Shown in pieces: positions 1 through 8,370 of a stretch of 64,000 nucleotides of DNA. Positions within the stretch are counted from its first letter, which is position 1. Each line of letters begins with the position of its first letter. The DNA is from Haloarcula sebkhae (GTDB lineage Archaea > Halobacteriota > Halobacteria > Halobacteriales > Haloarculaceae). Made by a program: the position numbers and the translations under genes. The stretch covers positions 1 through 64,000 of the forward strand of contig NZ_BMPD01000009.1 in NCBI RefSeq assembly GCF_014647415.1, in the 5' to 3' direction. The notes beneath the pieces were generated by a model, which saw nothing but the letters and a program-made list of their open reading frames with translations, did not search any database and was not told the DNA's origin.

Positions 1-97
1 ACACCACTACAACCACGAACGACCGAACCAAGCACTCGACGGACGAACGCCAGCTGAGGAGATTCAGAACTAGACAGTGCCCATTTTACCAGTTGTT

Positions 98-556
98 ATG
101 AATCGCCGACAGATCCTCTCAATCTCAGCACTTTCCATACCTCTCTCCGGTTGTGCCGAGTGGGATAGTAATGGCACAACCGAAAGTAACTCCCCAACAC
201 CGGAGGCGACAGAAACGCCGGGCAAAACCGCCACTGAGACCGGGACGTCGCCTTCCACGGTATCGACACCGGAGTGTTGGCCCTCGATGTGTGACGGGTC
301 AAAGCTCGTAGAAGTCCAAGTCGTCGGTGGGTTCTCGGGTACTGTTGTCCTATTAGCCACATGCCAGAACAAGGAACTTTCAATTCCATCGGGGGAATCA
401 GTCCAGATTAACCGCGATACGGACGCTCAGACCTGTCGAATTGTGCTCTCTGTTGACGGCAAGCAGGAATTCAGTGACACGGTCAACAGCCACCAGAGCG
501 TGGATCTGACAGTCGGTTCCGACGGCGAAGTAACTGACAGATGGATCGTTCAGTAA
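98..556 (+). CDS. Tat-type lipoprotein, function unknown
   Basis: A 152-residue protein that opens with twin arginines (R3-R4) and a short hydrophobic stretch ending in the lipobox LSGC (Cys19). That is the usual haloarchaeal Tat lipoprotein signal, so it should sit on the outer face of the membrane. A Ser/Thr/Pro/Glu-rich linker follows (about residues 22-55). The small C-terminal domain has a Cys pair (PECWPSMCDG) and looks like a beta-sandwich. I chose ATG 98 over ATG 77 because it places the RR motif at the N-terminus. No function can be assigned. Confidence 0.75.
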   Translation: MNRRQILSISALSIPLSGCAEWDSNGTTESNSPTPEATETPGKTATETGTSPSTVSTPECWPSMCDGSKLVEVQVVGGFSGTVVLLATCQNKELSIPSGESVQINRDTDAQTCRIVLSVDGKQEFSDTVNSHQSVDLTVGSDGEVTDRWIVQ

Positions 557-697
557 CGGACTGGCGGGCCGCTTTGGCTCTCTTACTCGACTTGGTCTGA
601 CTCCCAGTCACCGTACGGAAATACACGGTCTGCTGGACGGGTGGAATGGTCCGCAGTTCGGTCAGTTCTCGGACGGAAAAAGCCGCTCAGTTACGCG

Positions 698-1459
698 TTA
701 CTCGCCGCTGCTTTCGGAGTCGCCACCGCTCTTCTGCTCTGCCAGCCAGTCCTCGTATTCGTCCTGTGGGACGACCTCAACGGTCCCGAGCATCTGTGAG
801 TGTCCAGAGCCACAGTATTCAGCACAGTAGAGCTGATAGGTGCCAGTGTTATCTGCGTTGGTCCGGAGGCGGTTGTACTGGCCGGGGAACGCGTCTGATT
901 TCAGTCCAAGTCCAGGCACGTGGAACGCATGTAGCCAGTCTTTCGACGTAACCCGCAAGGATACGTCCTGATTGGCCGGTATCTTCAGGTCCGTCGTGGT
1001 GGTCACCTCCGCTTCACCGTCCCAGCTCGACTCGTTGTAGTAGAACGTCCAGCCGTACCGCTGGGCTTCGACAGTGATGAGTTCTGTGTCCTGTTCCTGC
1101 AGTGCGGCCTGGTCACCGGCCTCGGCGGTGACGTACGGGCTAGCCATCACCTGGTAGGAGGCGACGCCGACAAACAGGAGAATGATCGCCGTCGCGATGG
1201 TCCAGGTGACTTCGAGTCGGCGGTTCTCCTGCGTCGGAAGCGCCTCTTCCTGATTACGGAATCGCCAGACGGTATAGACCAGAATCCCTTCGACGAGGAC
1301 CGTAATCGGGATCGCCACGTACAGGAGGTTCATGTTCAGCCCCCAGATGAGGCTATCCGTCGTCGAGTCCTGAATCTGTGCGGCGGCGGCCGGCTCGGCG
1401 GCGAGCGCGAGCAACGCAGCACCGAACAGAGCGACCAGACCGGCACGTTTCCGGGTCAT
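698..1459 (-). CDS. coxB: Cytochrome c oxidase (haem-copper oxidase) subunit II
   Basis: Subunit II of a haem-copper terminal oxidase; it carries the binuclear CuA centre that takes electrons from the soluble donor. The 253 residues begin with a cleavable signal peptide (about 1-27), then two transmembrane helices (near 45-70 and 85-108) and a cupredoxin domain facing outward. The CuA ligands are visible: His180 (in FHVP), then Cys212, Glu214, Cys216, His220 and Met223 in the motif CAEYCGSGHSQM. Divergently transcribed from the haem A/O synthase, which makes the cofactor for this oxidase. Subunits I and III are not in the window. Confidence 0.96.
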   Translation of the reverse strand: MTRKRAGLVALFGAALLALAAEPAAAAQIQDSTTDSLIWGLNMNLLYVAIPITVLVEGILVYTVWRFRNQEEALPTQENRRLEVTWTIATAIILLFVGVASYQVMASPYVTAEAGDQAALQEQDTELITVEAQRYGWTFYYNESSWDGEAEVTTTTDLKIPANQDVSLRVTSKDWLHAFHVPGLGLKSDAFPGQYNRLRTNADNTGTYQLYCAEYCGSGHSQMLGTVEVVPQDEYEDWLAEQKSGGDSESSGE

Positions 1460-1601
1460 GGATGCGGCTTAGGATTTCGGGGATAAATAACTGCTGTCTT
1501 CGCCGCAGGCTCCCGATTTGCAGCAATAGGGCAGCGGAGCGGCTCCAGACAGAGACAGCGGAATCGCGAGGTCTAAGTGGCCAGCATCGAAGGATACAAT
1601 A

Positions 1602-2993
1602 ATGGCAGAGAGCCGGACCTTCACCGGGCTGCTCGCCGCGACCGCCGTCGGCGTGTACTTGCTAGTTCTCGCCGGCGCGACAACGACGCTTACGGATGCG
1701 GCGGCAGCCTGTACTACATGGCCGCTGTGTGACGGACCGGTCGACGTAACGAACACGGCCCTATTAGTCGCCTGGGGACATCGACTCGTCGCAGCCGCCG
1801 TTGGACTCCTCGTTGTGGCTGTGGCCCTTATCGGGCTCCGATCCGGCTGCCGCGGCCGTGTCAAGGCAGCTATCCTCCTCGGCACCGCGCTGTACCCGGT
1901 CCAGATAGCGCTCGGCGCCGTCGTCGCGACGAGCACAGAGACGGCACTCCCCGGTGCCCACCTCGCTCTGGGAATGGGCATCTTCGGCTCGTTCGTGCTG
2001 GCTCTCGCGTGGCACCTCGAAGCTGAGACGGGCAGTGATGACGAGACCCCCGTGAAGAACCCGACGCCCGCGCCGGAACCGACCGCCGACGACACCCCCG
2101 ACCGGACCCCGGCGCTTACGTTCCGCGAACGGCTCGTCGGGACTGCGTCTGCGTACTTCCGCCTGATGAAGCCCCGACTGATGTGGCTTCTGTGTCTGGT
2201 CGCTGCGGCTGGGATGGCACTCGCCGCCGGACAGACGCTCACTGTTCGGACGGTGCTGCTCACGCTCGGGGGCGGCGTCCTCTCTATCGGGGCGTCGGGG
2301 ACGTTCAACCACGTCCTCGAACGCGACATCGACAAGCGCATGGACCGGACCTCGGATCGTCCCATCGCGACCCACCAGATCCCGGTCCGGAACGCGCTGG
2401 CCTTTGGCCTGCTCCTGTCGCTTGCGTCACTGTGGCTGTTCTGGCAGGTGAACGCGCTCGTAGCGGTCCTCGGACTGACCGCGATTGTGTTCTACAGCGT
2501 CATCTACACGCTCGTGTTGAAGCCCAACACCGTCCAGAACACTGTCATCGGCGGAGCCGCCGGCGCACTGCCAGCGCTCATCGGCTGGGTTGCCGCTGAC
2601 GGATCGGTCGGCCTCCCGGGCGTCGTTCTCGCGGTGGTTATCTTCCTCTGGACGCCAGCCCACTTCTACAACCTCGCGCTCGCGTACAAGGACGACTACG
2701 AGGCGGGCGGTTTCCCGATGATGCCGGTCGTCCGCGGCGAGACGGAGACGCGCAAGCACATCGTCTACTATCTCGGGGCGACGCTCATCTCAGCAGGTGT
2801 TCTGGGCGTGCTCACGTCGCTTGGCTGGCTGTACGCCGTCACGTCGGTGTTGCTGGGTGCGGTGTTCCTCTGGGCCGTCATCCTGCTCCACCGCGACCAG
2901 ACCGAAGCGGCGGCGTTCCGGGCGTTCCACGCGTCGAACGCATACCTCGGGGCGGTCCTGATCGCCATCGTCGTCGACGCACTGGCACTATGA
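1602..2993 (+). CDS. ctaB: Fused haem A synthase-like (CtaA) and haem O synthase (CtaB)
   Basis: A 463-residue two-part membrane protein. Residues about 1-140 resemble a compact four-helix CtaA (haem A synthase): a Cys pair C37/C43 in the first external loop, His60 (GHR) and His120 (GAHLA), plus the PVQIALGAVV stretch. After a charged linker (about 142-180), residues about 190-463 are a UbiA-type protohaem IX farnesyltransferase with NHVLERDIDKRMDRT starting at Asn236 and a second motif DDYEAGGFPMMPVVRG. The two halves would catalyse haem B to haem O to haem A, supplying the neighbouring oxidase. Whether the CtaA half is active is inference; the CtaB half is secure. Confidence 0.93.
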   Translation: MAESRTFTGLLAATAVGVYLLVLAGATTTLTDAAAACTTWPLCDGPVDVTNTALLVAWGHRLVAAAVGLLVVAVALIGLRSGCRGRVKAAILLGTALYPVQIALGAVVATSTETALPGAHLALGMGIFGSFVLALAWHLEAETGSDDETPVKNPTPAPEPTADDTPDRTPALTFRERLVGTASAYFRLMKPRLMWLLCLVAAAGMALAAGQTLTVRTVLLTLGGGVLSIGASGTFNHVLERDIDKRMDRTSDRPIATHQIPVRNALAFGLLLSLASLWLFWQVNALVAVLGLTAIVFYSVIYTLVLKPNTVQNTVIGGAAGALPALIGWVAADGSVGLPGVVLAVVIFLWTPAHFYNLALAYKDDYEAGGFPMMPVVRGETETRKHIVYYLGATLISAGVLGVLTSLGWLYAVTSVLLGAVFLWAVILLHRDQTEAAAFRAFHASNAYLGAVLIAIVVDALAL

Positions 2994-3691
2994 GCACCAC
3001 GACAGCGACTCTCAGAGATGCAGTCCCGGACACGCGCTCGCTGGTGACCTGGGCAGCCGTGTTGAACGCGGAGTTCATCCTCGTTCTGGGCTACGTCCTC
3101 AACACGGCCCAACCCGCGACGGACCCGTTCCTGCTGGTGTTCCCGTTCATCTGGCTCAACATCGCCGGTCTCGTGTTTCTGCGAGTGCGGCCGGAACTGA
3201 CCGACCGCCGTCGGACGGTTGGCAGTGCGGTTATCGCTCTCGGCTATCTGCTCGTACTGGGGTACGTTGGCGGCGTGTACGGCACGGGTGGTCAGGGGAC
3301 CGGCATCCGATTGGTCACGCAAGCCCCACCGGGATTCTCGCCGACGATCGTGTTCAGTGGTGCGACCCTCAGTGTGGTGCTCATCCCCTGGAAGGTCGCC
3401 GGCTATCTGGCGCTGTCGTATCTGGTGTTCGTGACCGCTGTCGACGCAAGCGGCGGTGCGGTGGGCGGCATCGTCGGCCTCTTTTCGTGTGTCTCCTGTG
3501 TCCTCCCGATCATTGCGTCGATACTGGGGGGCTTCGTGGGTGTCGGGGCAACACTGTCACAGGCGGCCCTGTCCCAGTCGTATGGGCTCTCGACGGTGGT
3601 GTTCGTCACCTCGGTCGGACTGCTGTACGGCGTCCACCGCTTCGATGTGACACTCGTCGGTCGGCTCCGAGCACTAATCGACCGACCATAG
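2990..3691 (+). CDS. Integral membrane protein of the oxidase assembly region
   Basis: A 233-residue protein with about six to seven predicted transmembrane helices and no soluble domain. Its start overlaps the stop of the haem A/O synthase gene by 4 nt (ATGA), so the two are translationally coupled. A CVSCVLP motif (around residues 167-173) lies inside a hydrophobic, Gly-rich stretch. Proteins of this kind are found beside ctaB in haloarchaea. A role in oxidase assembly is inference from context only. Confidence 0.8.
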   Translation: MSTTTATLRDAVPDTRSLVTWAAVLNAEFILVLGYVLNTAQPATDPFLLVFPFIWLNIAGLVFLRVRPELTDRRRTVGSAVIALGYLLVLGYVGGVYGTGGQGTGIRLVTQAPPGFSPTIVFSGATLSVVLIPWKVAGYLALSYLVFVTAVDASGGAVGGIVGLFSCVSCVLPIIASILGGFVGVGATLSQAALSQSYGLSTVVFVTSVGLLYGVHRFDVTLVGRLRALIDRP

Positions 3692-3722
3692 AGCTTTCAG
3701 GCCGACAGGCGTAAGGGCCGGC

Positions 3723-3962
3723 ATGAGTTCTGTCGAAATCGAATACTGTGTTCCATGTGGGTTCCGCGAACGAGCGGTAAACGTCCAGCAAGCGATTTTA
3801 TCCGGACTCGAGCGCGAACTCGACAGCGTCCGACTGGTCATGGGCGACCACGGCGTGTTCAGAATCAGCGTCGACGACGAAACCGTCTACGACAAAGCCG
3901 AGGCCAGCGACGAGTTCGACGTAGACGCTATCGTACGTGAGATCCGATCGCACGTCACGTAG
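3723..3962 (+). CDS. SelW/Rdx-family thioredoxin-fold protein
   Basis: A 79-residue protein of the Rdx family (relatives of selenoprotein W). It starts with a beta strand followed by the redox motif CVPC (residues 10-13), with cysteine in place of selenocysteine. It then shows the family pattern of a helix, GDHGVFRISVDDETVYDK and a short C-terminal helix. These are small cytoplasmic thioredoxin-like oxidoreductases of unclear substrate. It is 31 nt downstream of the membrane protein gene and on the same strand, so probably co-transcribed. Confidence 0.85.
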   Translation: MSSVEIEYCVPCGFRERAVNVQQAILSGLERELDSVRLVMGDHGVFRISVDDETVYDKAEASDEFDVDAIVREIRSHVT

Positions 3963-4040
3963 CAGGCCCCACAGTGATAGTGTGCCCAATACCGCGGTGG
4001 AGCTACCAACAGTTTGTGACGACCTAGCGCACAACAAACT

Positions 4041-4047
4041 ATTTATT
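4041..4047 (+). promoter_or_regulatory. TATA box (TTTATTG) for the zinc-ribbon microprotein
   Basis: An AT-rich block in otherwise GC-rich DNA, about 25-30 nt before the ATG at 4072. This is the distance expected for an archaeal TATA box feeding a leaderless or nearly leaderless mRNA. Confidence 0.5.
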
Positions 4048-4071
4048 GTTTTGCTGTGACATCTTCGGCAA

Positions 4072-4179
4072 ATGGCGACGAAAACCGAGTTCTGTGACCA
4101 CTGTGAAGAGACGAACCCGGTCGTCACGGACAAGCCGTGGCTCCCCGCTGTCTGTCTTGAGTGTGGCCGCAACGTGTAG
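4072..4179 (+). CDS. 35-residue zinc-ribbon microprotein
   Basis: A very short protein with two CxxC-type knuckles: C8-x2-C11 (FCDHCEE) and C28-x2-C31 (VCLECGRN). The spacing is typical of the small CPxCG-like zinc-finger proteins abundant in haloarchaea. It has its own TATA box and a proper ATG. Zn binding is inferred from the cysteines; the role is unknown, possibly protein or nucleic-acid binding. Confidence 0.8.
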   Translation: MATKTEFCDHCEETNPVVTDKPWLPAVCLECGRNV

Positions 4180-4234
4180 CCGATAGTCGCGCGAGAACGG
4201 AACTGCTTTCGGCCACCCGACCGGACGAGGGCGC

Positions 4235-5176
4235 ATGGACGAGGTACTGGTCGCGTCGGATGTCGGGCGGCGCTACGGCGAGACGGTCGCACTCGACGGC
4301 GTGTCGCTGACGGCGACCGCTGGAGAAGTGCTCGCGCTGGTCGGTCCCAATGGGGCTGGCAAGACCACGCTGGTACGAGCGTTGACCGGAACGACGGACG
4401 CGACTGGCGAGGTACAGCTGTTTGGCCAGTCGCCCAGAACGGTCGCCCGCGACCGAATCGGGCTGTTACCACAGTCGTTTTCGCCCCACGAGCGGCTGAC
4501 AGCGCAGGAACTGCTGGAATACTATGCTGGCCTGTACGACGATACCCGCGATGTCGAGGCCGTGCTCGACGATGTCGGTCTGGCCGATACCGCGAGCACC
4601 ACGTACGAGAATCTCTCGGGCGGGCAGCAGCGACGGACCTGCGTCGCGACGGCGCTGATCAACGACCCAGATCTGCTCGTACTGGACGAGCCGACGACCG
4701 GTATCGATCCGGCCGGTCGGCGTGACCTCTGGCGACTGTTGGAGGGACTCGCCGACCGCGGCGTGACGATACTCGTCACGACACACTACATGGAGGAGGC
4801 CCAGCGGCTCGCGGACCGCGTTGGCCTCCTCGCAGACGGGACGCTCATCGCACTCGACTCGCCGGAGCAGCTCGTGGCCGAGCACGGTGGCGACAGCCAG
4901 CTCATCGTCGATGGCTCCTTCGACGAAGCTGCCGTCTCAGCCATCGACTACCCGGCGGAGACAGCGATCCGGAACGGCCGGCTGGTCGTCTACGGCATCC
5001 GCCCGGAGTCTATTGGCAACATCACTGAGCAACTGGGGCAGGCGGGCATCGAGTACGACAGCCTGACCTGGAAACAGCCGGACCTAGAGGACGTGTACCT
5101 CGAACTCACCGGGACGGCTGTCGGCCAGCGCGGTGAACCACAGCAGACGGAACCGGTCGCGGGTGGTGCTCAATGA
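4235..5176 (+). CDS. ABC-2 type transporter, ATP-binding subunit
   Basis: The 313-residue nucleotide-binding subunit of an ABC exporter. It shows Walker A GPNGAGKTT (about residues 35-43), signature LSGGQQRR, Walker B LLVLDEPTTGID and a switch His in THYMEEAQRLADR. The C-terminal 90 residues form the extension common in drug/polyketide-type exporters (CcmA/DrrA family). It overlaps the permease gene by 4 nt, so the two form one transporter. The substrate is unknown; closeness to the oxidase genes does not prove a role in haem or copper handling. Confidence 0.92.
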   Translation: MDEVLVASDVGRRYGETVALDGVSLTATAGEVLALVGPNGAGKTTLVRALTGTTDATGEVQLFGQSPRTVARDRIGLLPQSFSPHERLTAQELLEYYAGLYDDTRDVEAVLDDVGLADTASTTYENLSGGQQRRTCVATALINDPDLLVLDEPTTGIDPAGRRDLWRLLEGLADRGVTILVTTHYMEEAQRLADRVGLLADGTLIALDSPEQLVAEHGGDSQLIVDGSFDEAAVSAIDYPAETAIRNGRLVVYGIRPESIGNITEQLGQAGIEYDSLTWKQPDLEDVYLELTGTAVGQRGEPQQTEPVAGGAQ

Positions 5177-5913
5177 GCCGGTTGGGGCGACTCACGGCAG
5201 AGACGCGCGCGGCGTCGCTGGCCTTCCTCCGGCGACGGACGGCCGTCTTCTTCACGTTCTTTTTCCCGGTCATTATCGTCGTTATCTTCGGCGTACTGGT
5301 CCAGACTCAGCCGGGCGGTGGCGGGCTGTTCACGGAGCCGCCGAGCTTCTACGCGCCGGGGTATCTGGCCGTCGTCGTCCTGTTTACCCCGCTCTCCCGC
5401 GTCGGCAGCGAAGTGGCGCGACATCGGGACGGCAACCGCTTCGAGAAGCTGGCGACGACGCCGCTGACCCGGACCGAGTGGCTGCTGGCACAGACGCTCG
5501 TCAACGTCGTCATCATCGGTATCGCCGGTCTCCTGATTCTGGGCCTGATGGTGTGGCTCACCGGCGCGACCATCCAACCTTCGGGGCTGTTGCTCCCCTT
5601 CGTCGGCCTCGGCGTCGCGCTGTTCTGTGCCGTCGGCGCGATGCTGGGCAGTCTCGCGGACTCACAGGACGGCGTCATCGCAGCGAGCAACGGCCTCGCG
5701 CTCCCGCTGCTCTTTCTCTCGGAAACGTTCGTCCCACAGACACTCCTGCCTGCGTGGCTGCCGACGTGGCTCTCGCCGCTGACGTACTTTTCGCGCGGCG
5801 TCCGTGCGGCGACGACCGGCACTGGCGATGCGCTCGGCCCGCTTGCCGTTCTCACCGCCTGCGCTGTCGTCGGCTTTGTGATCGGTGCGCGGTTGCTCCC
5901 ACGGACAGACTGA
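5173..5913 (+). CDS. ABC-2 type transporter permease
   Basis: A 246-residue membrane subunit with six predicted helices and the ABC-2 layout: an N-terminal helix (FFTFFFPVIIVVIFGVLV), a long amphipathic segment, then a helix bundle including LGLMVWLTGATI and the GAMLGSLADSQDGV loop. Its ATG overlaps the stop of the ATPase gene, so both subunits are made together. Probably a dimeric exporter with two ATPases. The gene ends shortly before a T-rich stretch (about 5924-5928) and faces the convergent phosphatase gene. Confidence 0.9.
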   Translation: MSRLGRLTAETRAASLAFLRRRTAVFFTFFFPVIIVVIFGVLVQTQPGGGGLFTEPPSFYAPGYLAVVVLFTPLSRVGSEVARHRDGNRFEKLATTPLTRTEWLLAQTLVNVVIIGIAGLLILGLMVWLTGATIQPSGLLLPFVGLGVALFCAVGAMLGSLADSQDGVIAASNGLALPLLFLSETFVPQTLLPAWLPTWLSPLTYFSRGVRAATTGTGDALGPLAVLTACAVVGFVIGARLLPRTD

Positions 5914-5930
5914 GCGCCGACCAGAATTTT

Positions 5931-6470
5931 CTACAGACGCGCGACTGATGATAGCAGGTCGGAAAGCTCTGCTGCAGTCGCGTTGCCCGATTTGATAGCG
6001 TCTCTGGGGTCACGACCCATCTCCTGGACGGTCTCGATGGCGCGGTCCGGGCCGTAGTCGTAATGATACACTAGCCATGCGGCGAGTACCTGTCCGGTCC
6101 TGCCGATGCCGGCCAGACAGTGAACGACGACCCGTTCCTCTGATTCGCAGGCGTCAACCAGAAACGGCAGGATCTCGTCGTGGAGGCGGTCTTGAGGAAT
6201 AAGTCGGTGGTCGGGAACCGGTACGTGGCGGACTGATGACGTTCCGAAGGCCTCCCGATAGCGCCGGAGGTTAGCCCCAGCGTCGTCGAGCTGTTGGCCG
6301 GGAAGCAGACAGCAGATCCGCTCGATGTCGTGTGCCTGCATGTGTTCGATCCAATCATCGATAGCGTCCTGCTGCGTGGCGGCCGTATGCCAGCCGGGCG
6401 CACAGGAGCCGTAGACGTACTCTTCGTTGGAGGTTGCAGGCGCGAAGCGGTGTGGATTCACGATGGGCAT
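5931..6470 (-). CDS. Dual-specificity / tyrosine protein phosphatase
   Basis: A 179-residue cysteine-dependent phosphatase. The P-loop HCLAGIGRTG (HCxxGxxRTG signature) supplies the catalytic Cys and Arg; a general acid Asp probably lies in VPVPDHRLIP. The rest (NEEYVYGSCAPGW, CCLLPGQQLDD) fits small archaeal DSP/PTP proteins. The start at 6470 (MPIVNPH) is the first ATG before the conserved fold; upstream in-frame sequence is Arg-rich and unlike protein. It runs opposite to cofD. The substrate is unknown. Confidence 0.88.
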   Translation of the reverse strand: MPIVNPHRFAPATSNEEYVYGSCAPGWHTAATQQDAIDDWIEHMQAHDIERICCLLPGQQLDDAGANLRRYREAFGTSSVRHVPVPDHRLIPQDRLHDEILPFLVDACESEERVVVHCLAGIGRTGQVLAAWLVYHYDYGPDRAIETVQEMGRDPRDAIKSGNATAAELSDLLSSVARL

Positions 6471-6600
6471 AGCACCCGTTATCCTGCCTATCCTACCGAC
6501 CCTCTTCACTCTACCCACCCAGTTCTCAGCTGTGATTCTTCGAATAGAAGTCGGTCTCTGCGGGACCACGTTCCAGCCACATCCAGTTTCAGTGACCACG

Positions 6601-6606
6601 TTTATA
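6601..6606 (+). promoter_or_regulatory. TATA box (TTTATA) for the cofD operon
   Basis: TTTATA centred about 28 nt upstream of the cofD ATG at 6632, implying a leaderless transcript. It lies in the 160-nt divergent region between the phosphatase gene and cofD. Confidence 0.6.
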
Positions 6607-6631
6607 CTGTCAGTTCCCCCTACGTCGAGAC

Positions 6632-7624
6632 ATGGTGACGTTTCTTGCCGGCGGGACGGGAACGCCGAAGCTCCTCGCCGGTGCCGACGACGTGTTTTCG
6701 CCGACGGCGACGACTGTCGTCGCCAACACCGGTGACGATATCGAACTGGGGGGCCACCTCGTCTGTCCGGACCTCGATACCGTCCTGTTCCTCGACGGTG
6801 AGGTGCTCGATCGAGAGACGTGGTGGGGGATCGCCGACGACACCGCCGAGACACACACTGAACTGACGCGGCTGGCCGACGCCGCCGGGCTCGACGGTGG
6901 CCCACGATACCTCCCTAACGACGCACAGACTGCGGGCCGAGACATCGCCCGCTGGCGGCGCTTCTCCGGCGTTGCGGAGTTTATGCATATCGGCGACCGG
7001 GACCGCGCAGTCCACGTCACGCGGACCTCGCTGCTTGATGAAGGGTACTCACTGACAGACGCGACGCGGACGCTTGCGGACGCGTTCGAGTTGGAGCGGA
7101 CGCTGTTACCGATGAGCGACGACCCTGTCGCGTCTATCATTCACACCCCGAACGGCCAGATGCACTTTCAGGAGTGGTGGGTAGGACACGACGGAGAACC
7201 CTTGGTCGAAGACGTGGAGTTTCGTGGCTCCGAGGCGGCCAGTGCGACCGACGCAGTCCTGACCGCACTCGACGATACCGTTGTCATTGGTCCGTCGAAC
7301 CCTGTGACTTCGCTCGGACCAATGCTCGCTATCGACGCCATCGAACAGGCACTGCACGAGACAACGGTCGTCGCCGTCTCGCCGTTCATCGAAGACACGG
7401 TGTTCTCGGGGCCGGCGGCTGACCTGATGGCCGGCGTCGGACTTGAGCCAAGCACCGCCGGCGTGGCCGAGGCCTACCCTTTCGCTGACGCGTTCGTACT
7501 TGACGACGACGATTCGACGCCGCTTGACGTACCGGCTGTCCGAACCGACACGACCCTCAACGACGCGGCCGACGCCGAGCGGGTGAACCGCACGGTCGAG
7601 ACCGCTCTTTCGGAGGTGGCCTGA
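6632..7624 (+). CDS. cofD: 2-phospho-L-lactate transferase (coenzyme F420 biosynthesis)
   Basis: CofD joins the activated phospholactyl (or enolpyruvyl) unit to the deazaflavin Fo, giving F420-0, the first form of coenzyme F420. The 330 residues start with the family signature [14 protein letters not shown], followed by [13 protein letters not shown] (substrate and Mg binding) and later [14 protein letters not shown]. Full length for the family. It is the first gene of a four-gene run with 1-4 nt overlaps. Other F420-related genes in the window are GTP cyclohydrolase III (54.0 kb) and an LLM-type oxidoreductase (42.8 kb). Confidence 0.97.
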   Translation: MVTFLAGGTGTPKLLAGADDVFSPTATTVVANTGDDIELGGHLVCPDLDTVLFLDGEVLDRETWWGIADDTAETHTELTRLADAAGLDGGPRYLPNDAQTAGRDIARWRRFSGVAEFMHIGDRDRAVHVTRTSLLDEGYSLTDATRTLADAFELERTLLPMSDDPVASIIHTPNGQMHFQEWWVGHDGEPLVEDVEFRGSEAASATDAVLTALDDTVVIGPSNPVTSLGPMLAIDAIEQALHETTVVAVSPFIEDTVFSGPAADLMAGVGLEPSTAGVAEAYPFADAFVLDDDDSTPLDVPAVRTDTTLNDAADAERVNRTVETALSEVA

Positions 7625-8370
7625 TGTTCGAGCCGCGCGTTGCCCTCGCAAGTCTGAGCGGGGAGGCCGACGCGTCGTGGGCCCGCGCGGTCGAATCCCA
7701 CGTCGGGTGTGCGTTCCTCGGCGGTATCGCGCTCGACGAGCGGACCCGCGAGGCCGCCCGAGCGATGACGGACCGCGACCGCTCCGAGTTCCTGCCGGAC
7801 GATCCGGTCGCGTTCGTTAACGATCAATTGGCTGCGCTGGCGGATGCACCGCTGCGCCCGGCGTTCAATGTCCGAAGCGCGACACGTGACCCTGTAGCGC
7901 GTGCCGCCACCGTCTGTCAGCGCCACGACGCCATCATCGAGATCAATGCCCATTGCCGGCAGGACGAGATGTGTGCCGCCGGTGCCGGCGAGTCGCTGCT
8001 CCGGCAACCGGAACGACTGGCGGAGTTCGTGGAAGCAGCAGCGTCGACAGGGGCGCCAGTCTCGGTGAAGGGGCGTGCCGAACTCGATGGTGTTTCGCTC
8101 CCAGGCGTTGCACAGACCATCGAAGATGCCGGCGGTGACATGTTCCACATCGACGCGATGGACACGGAGTCAGTCATCGCCAACGTGGCTGCCGCCACCG
8201 ACCTGTTCGTCGTGGCGAACAACGGCGTTCGCGGGACGGCGACCACACGAGAGTACCTCTCGTACGGCGCTGACGCCGTCAGCGTCGGTCGTGCGAGCGA
8301 CAGGCCGGAACTACTCGGCGAAGTCCGAAAAACGACAGCGGAGTGGTTCACGTCGGAGGTGTCACCATGA
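7624..8370 (+). CDS. tRNA-dihydrouridine synthase-like TIM-barrel flavoprotein
   Basis: A 248-residue protein related to Dus/NifR3 enzymes but shorter. The segment EINAHCRQDEMCAAGAGESLL aligns with the Dus NxGCP region: the Asn and the catalytic-position Cys are kept, but Gly-Cys-Pro has become His-Cys-Arg. SVKGRAELDG holds the expected Lys, and NNGVRG plus YGADAVSVGRAS form the C-terminal phosphate (FMN) site. It lacks the C-terminal tRNA-binding helical domain of true Dus enzymes. Its start overlaps cofD by 1 nt. It may act on another substrate in a cofactor pathway; this is inference. Confidence 0.75.
   Translation: MFEPRVALASLSGEADASWARAVESHVGCAFLGGIALDERTREAARAMTDRDRSEFLPDDPVAFVNDQLAALADAPLRPAFNVRSATRDPVARAATVCQRHDAIIEINAHCRQDEMCAAGAGESLLRQPERLAEFVEAAASTGAPVSVKGRAELDGVSLPGVAQTIEDAGGDMFHIDAMDTESVIANVAAATDLFVVANNGVRGTATTREYLSYGADAVSVGRASDRPELLGEVRKTTAEWFTSEVSP

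Noticed and set aside
1469-2365. A 298-residue minus-strand frame opposite the haem synthase gene
   Set aside because: It is Arg/Ser/Thr-rich with no acidic bias and overlaps a well-supported fused enzyme.
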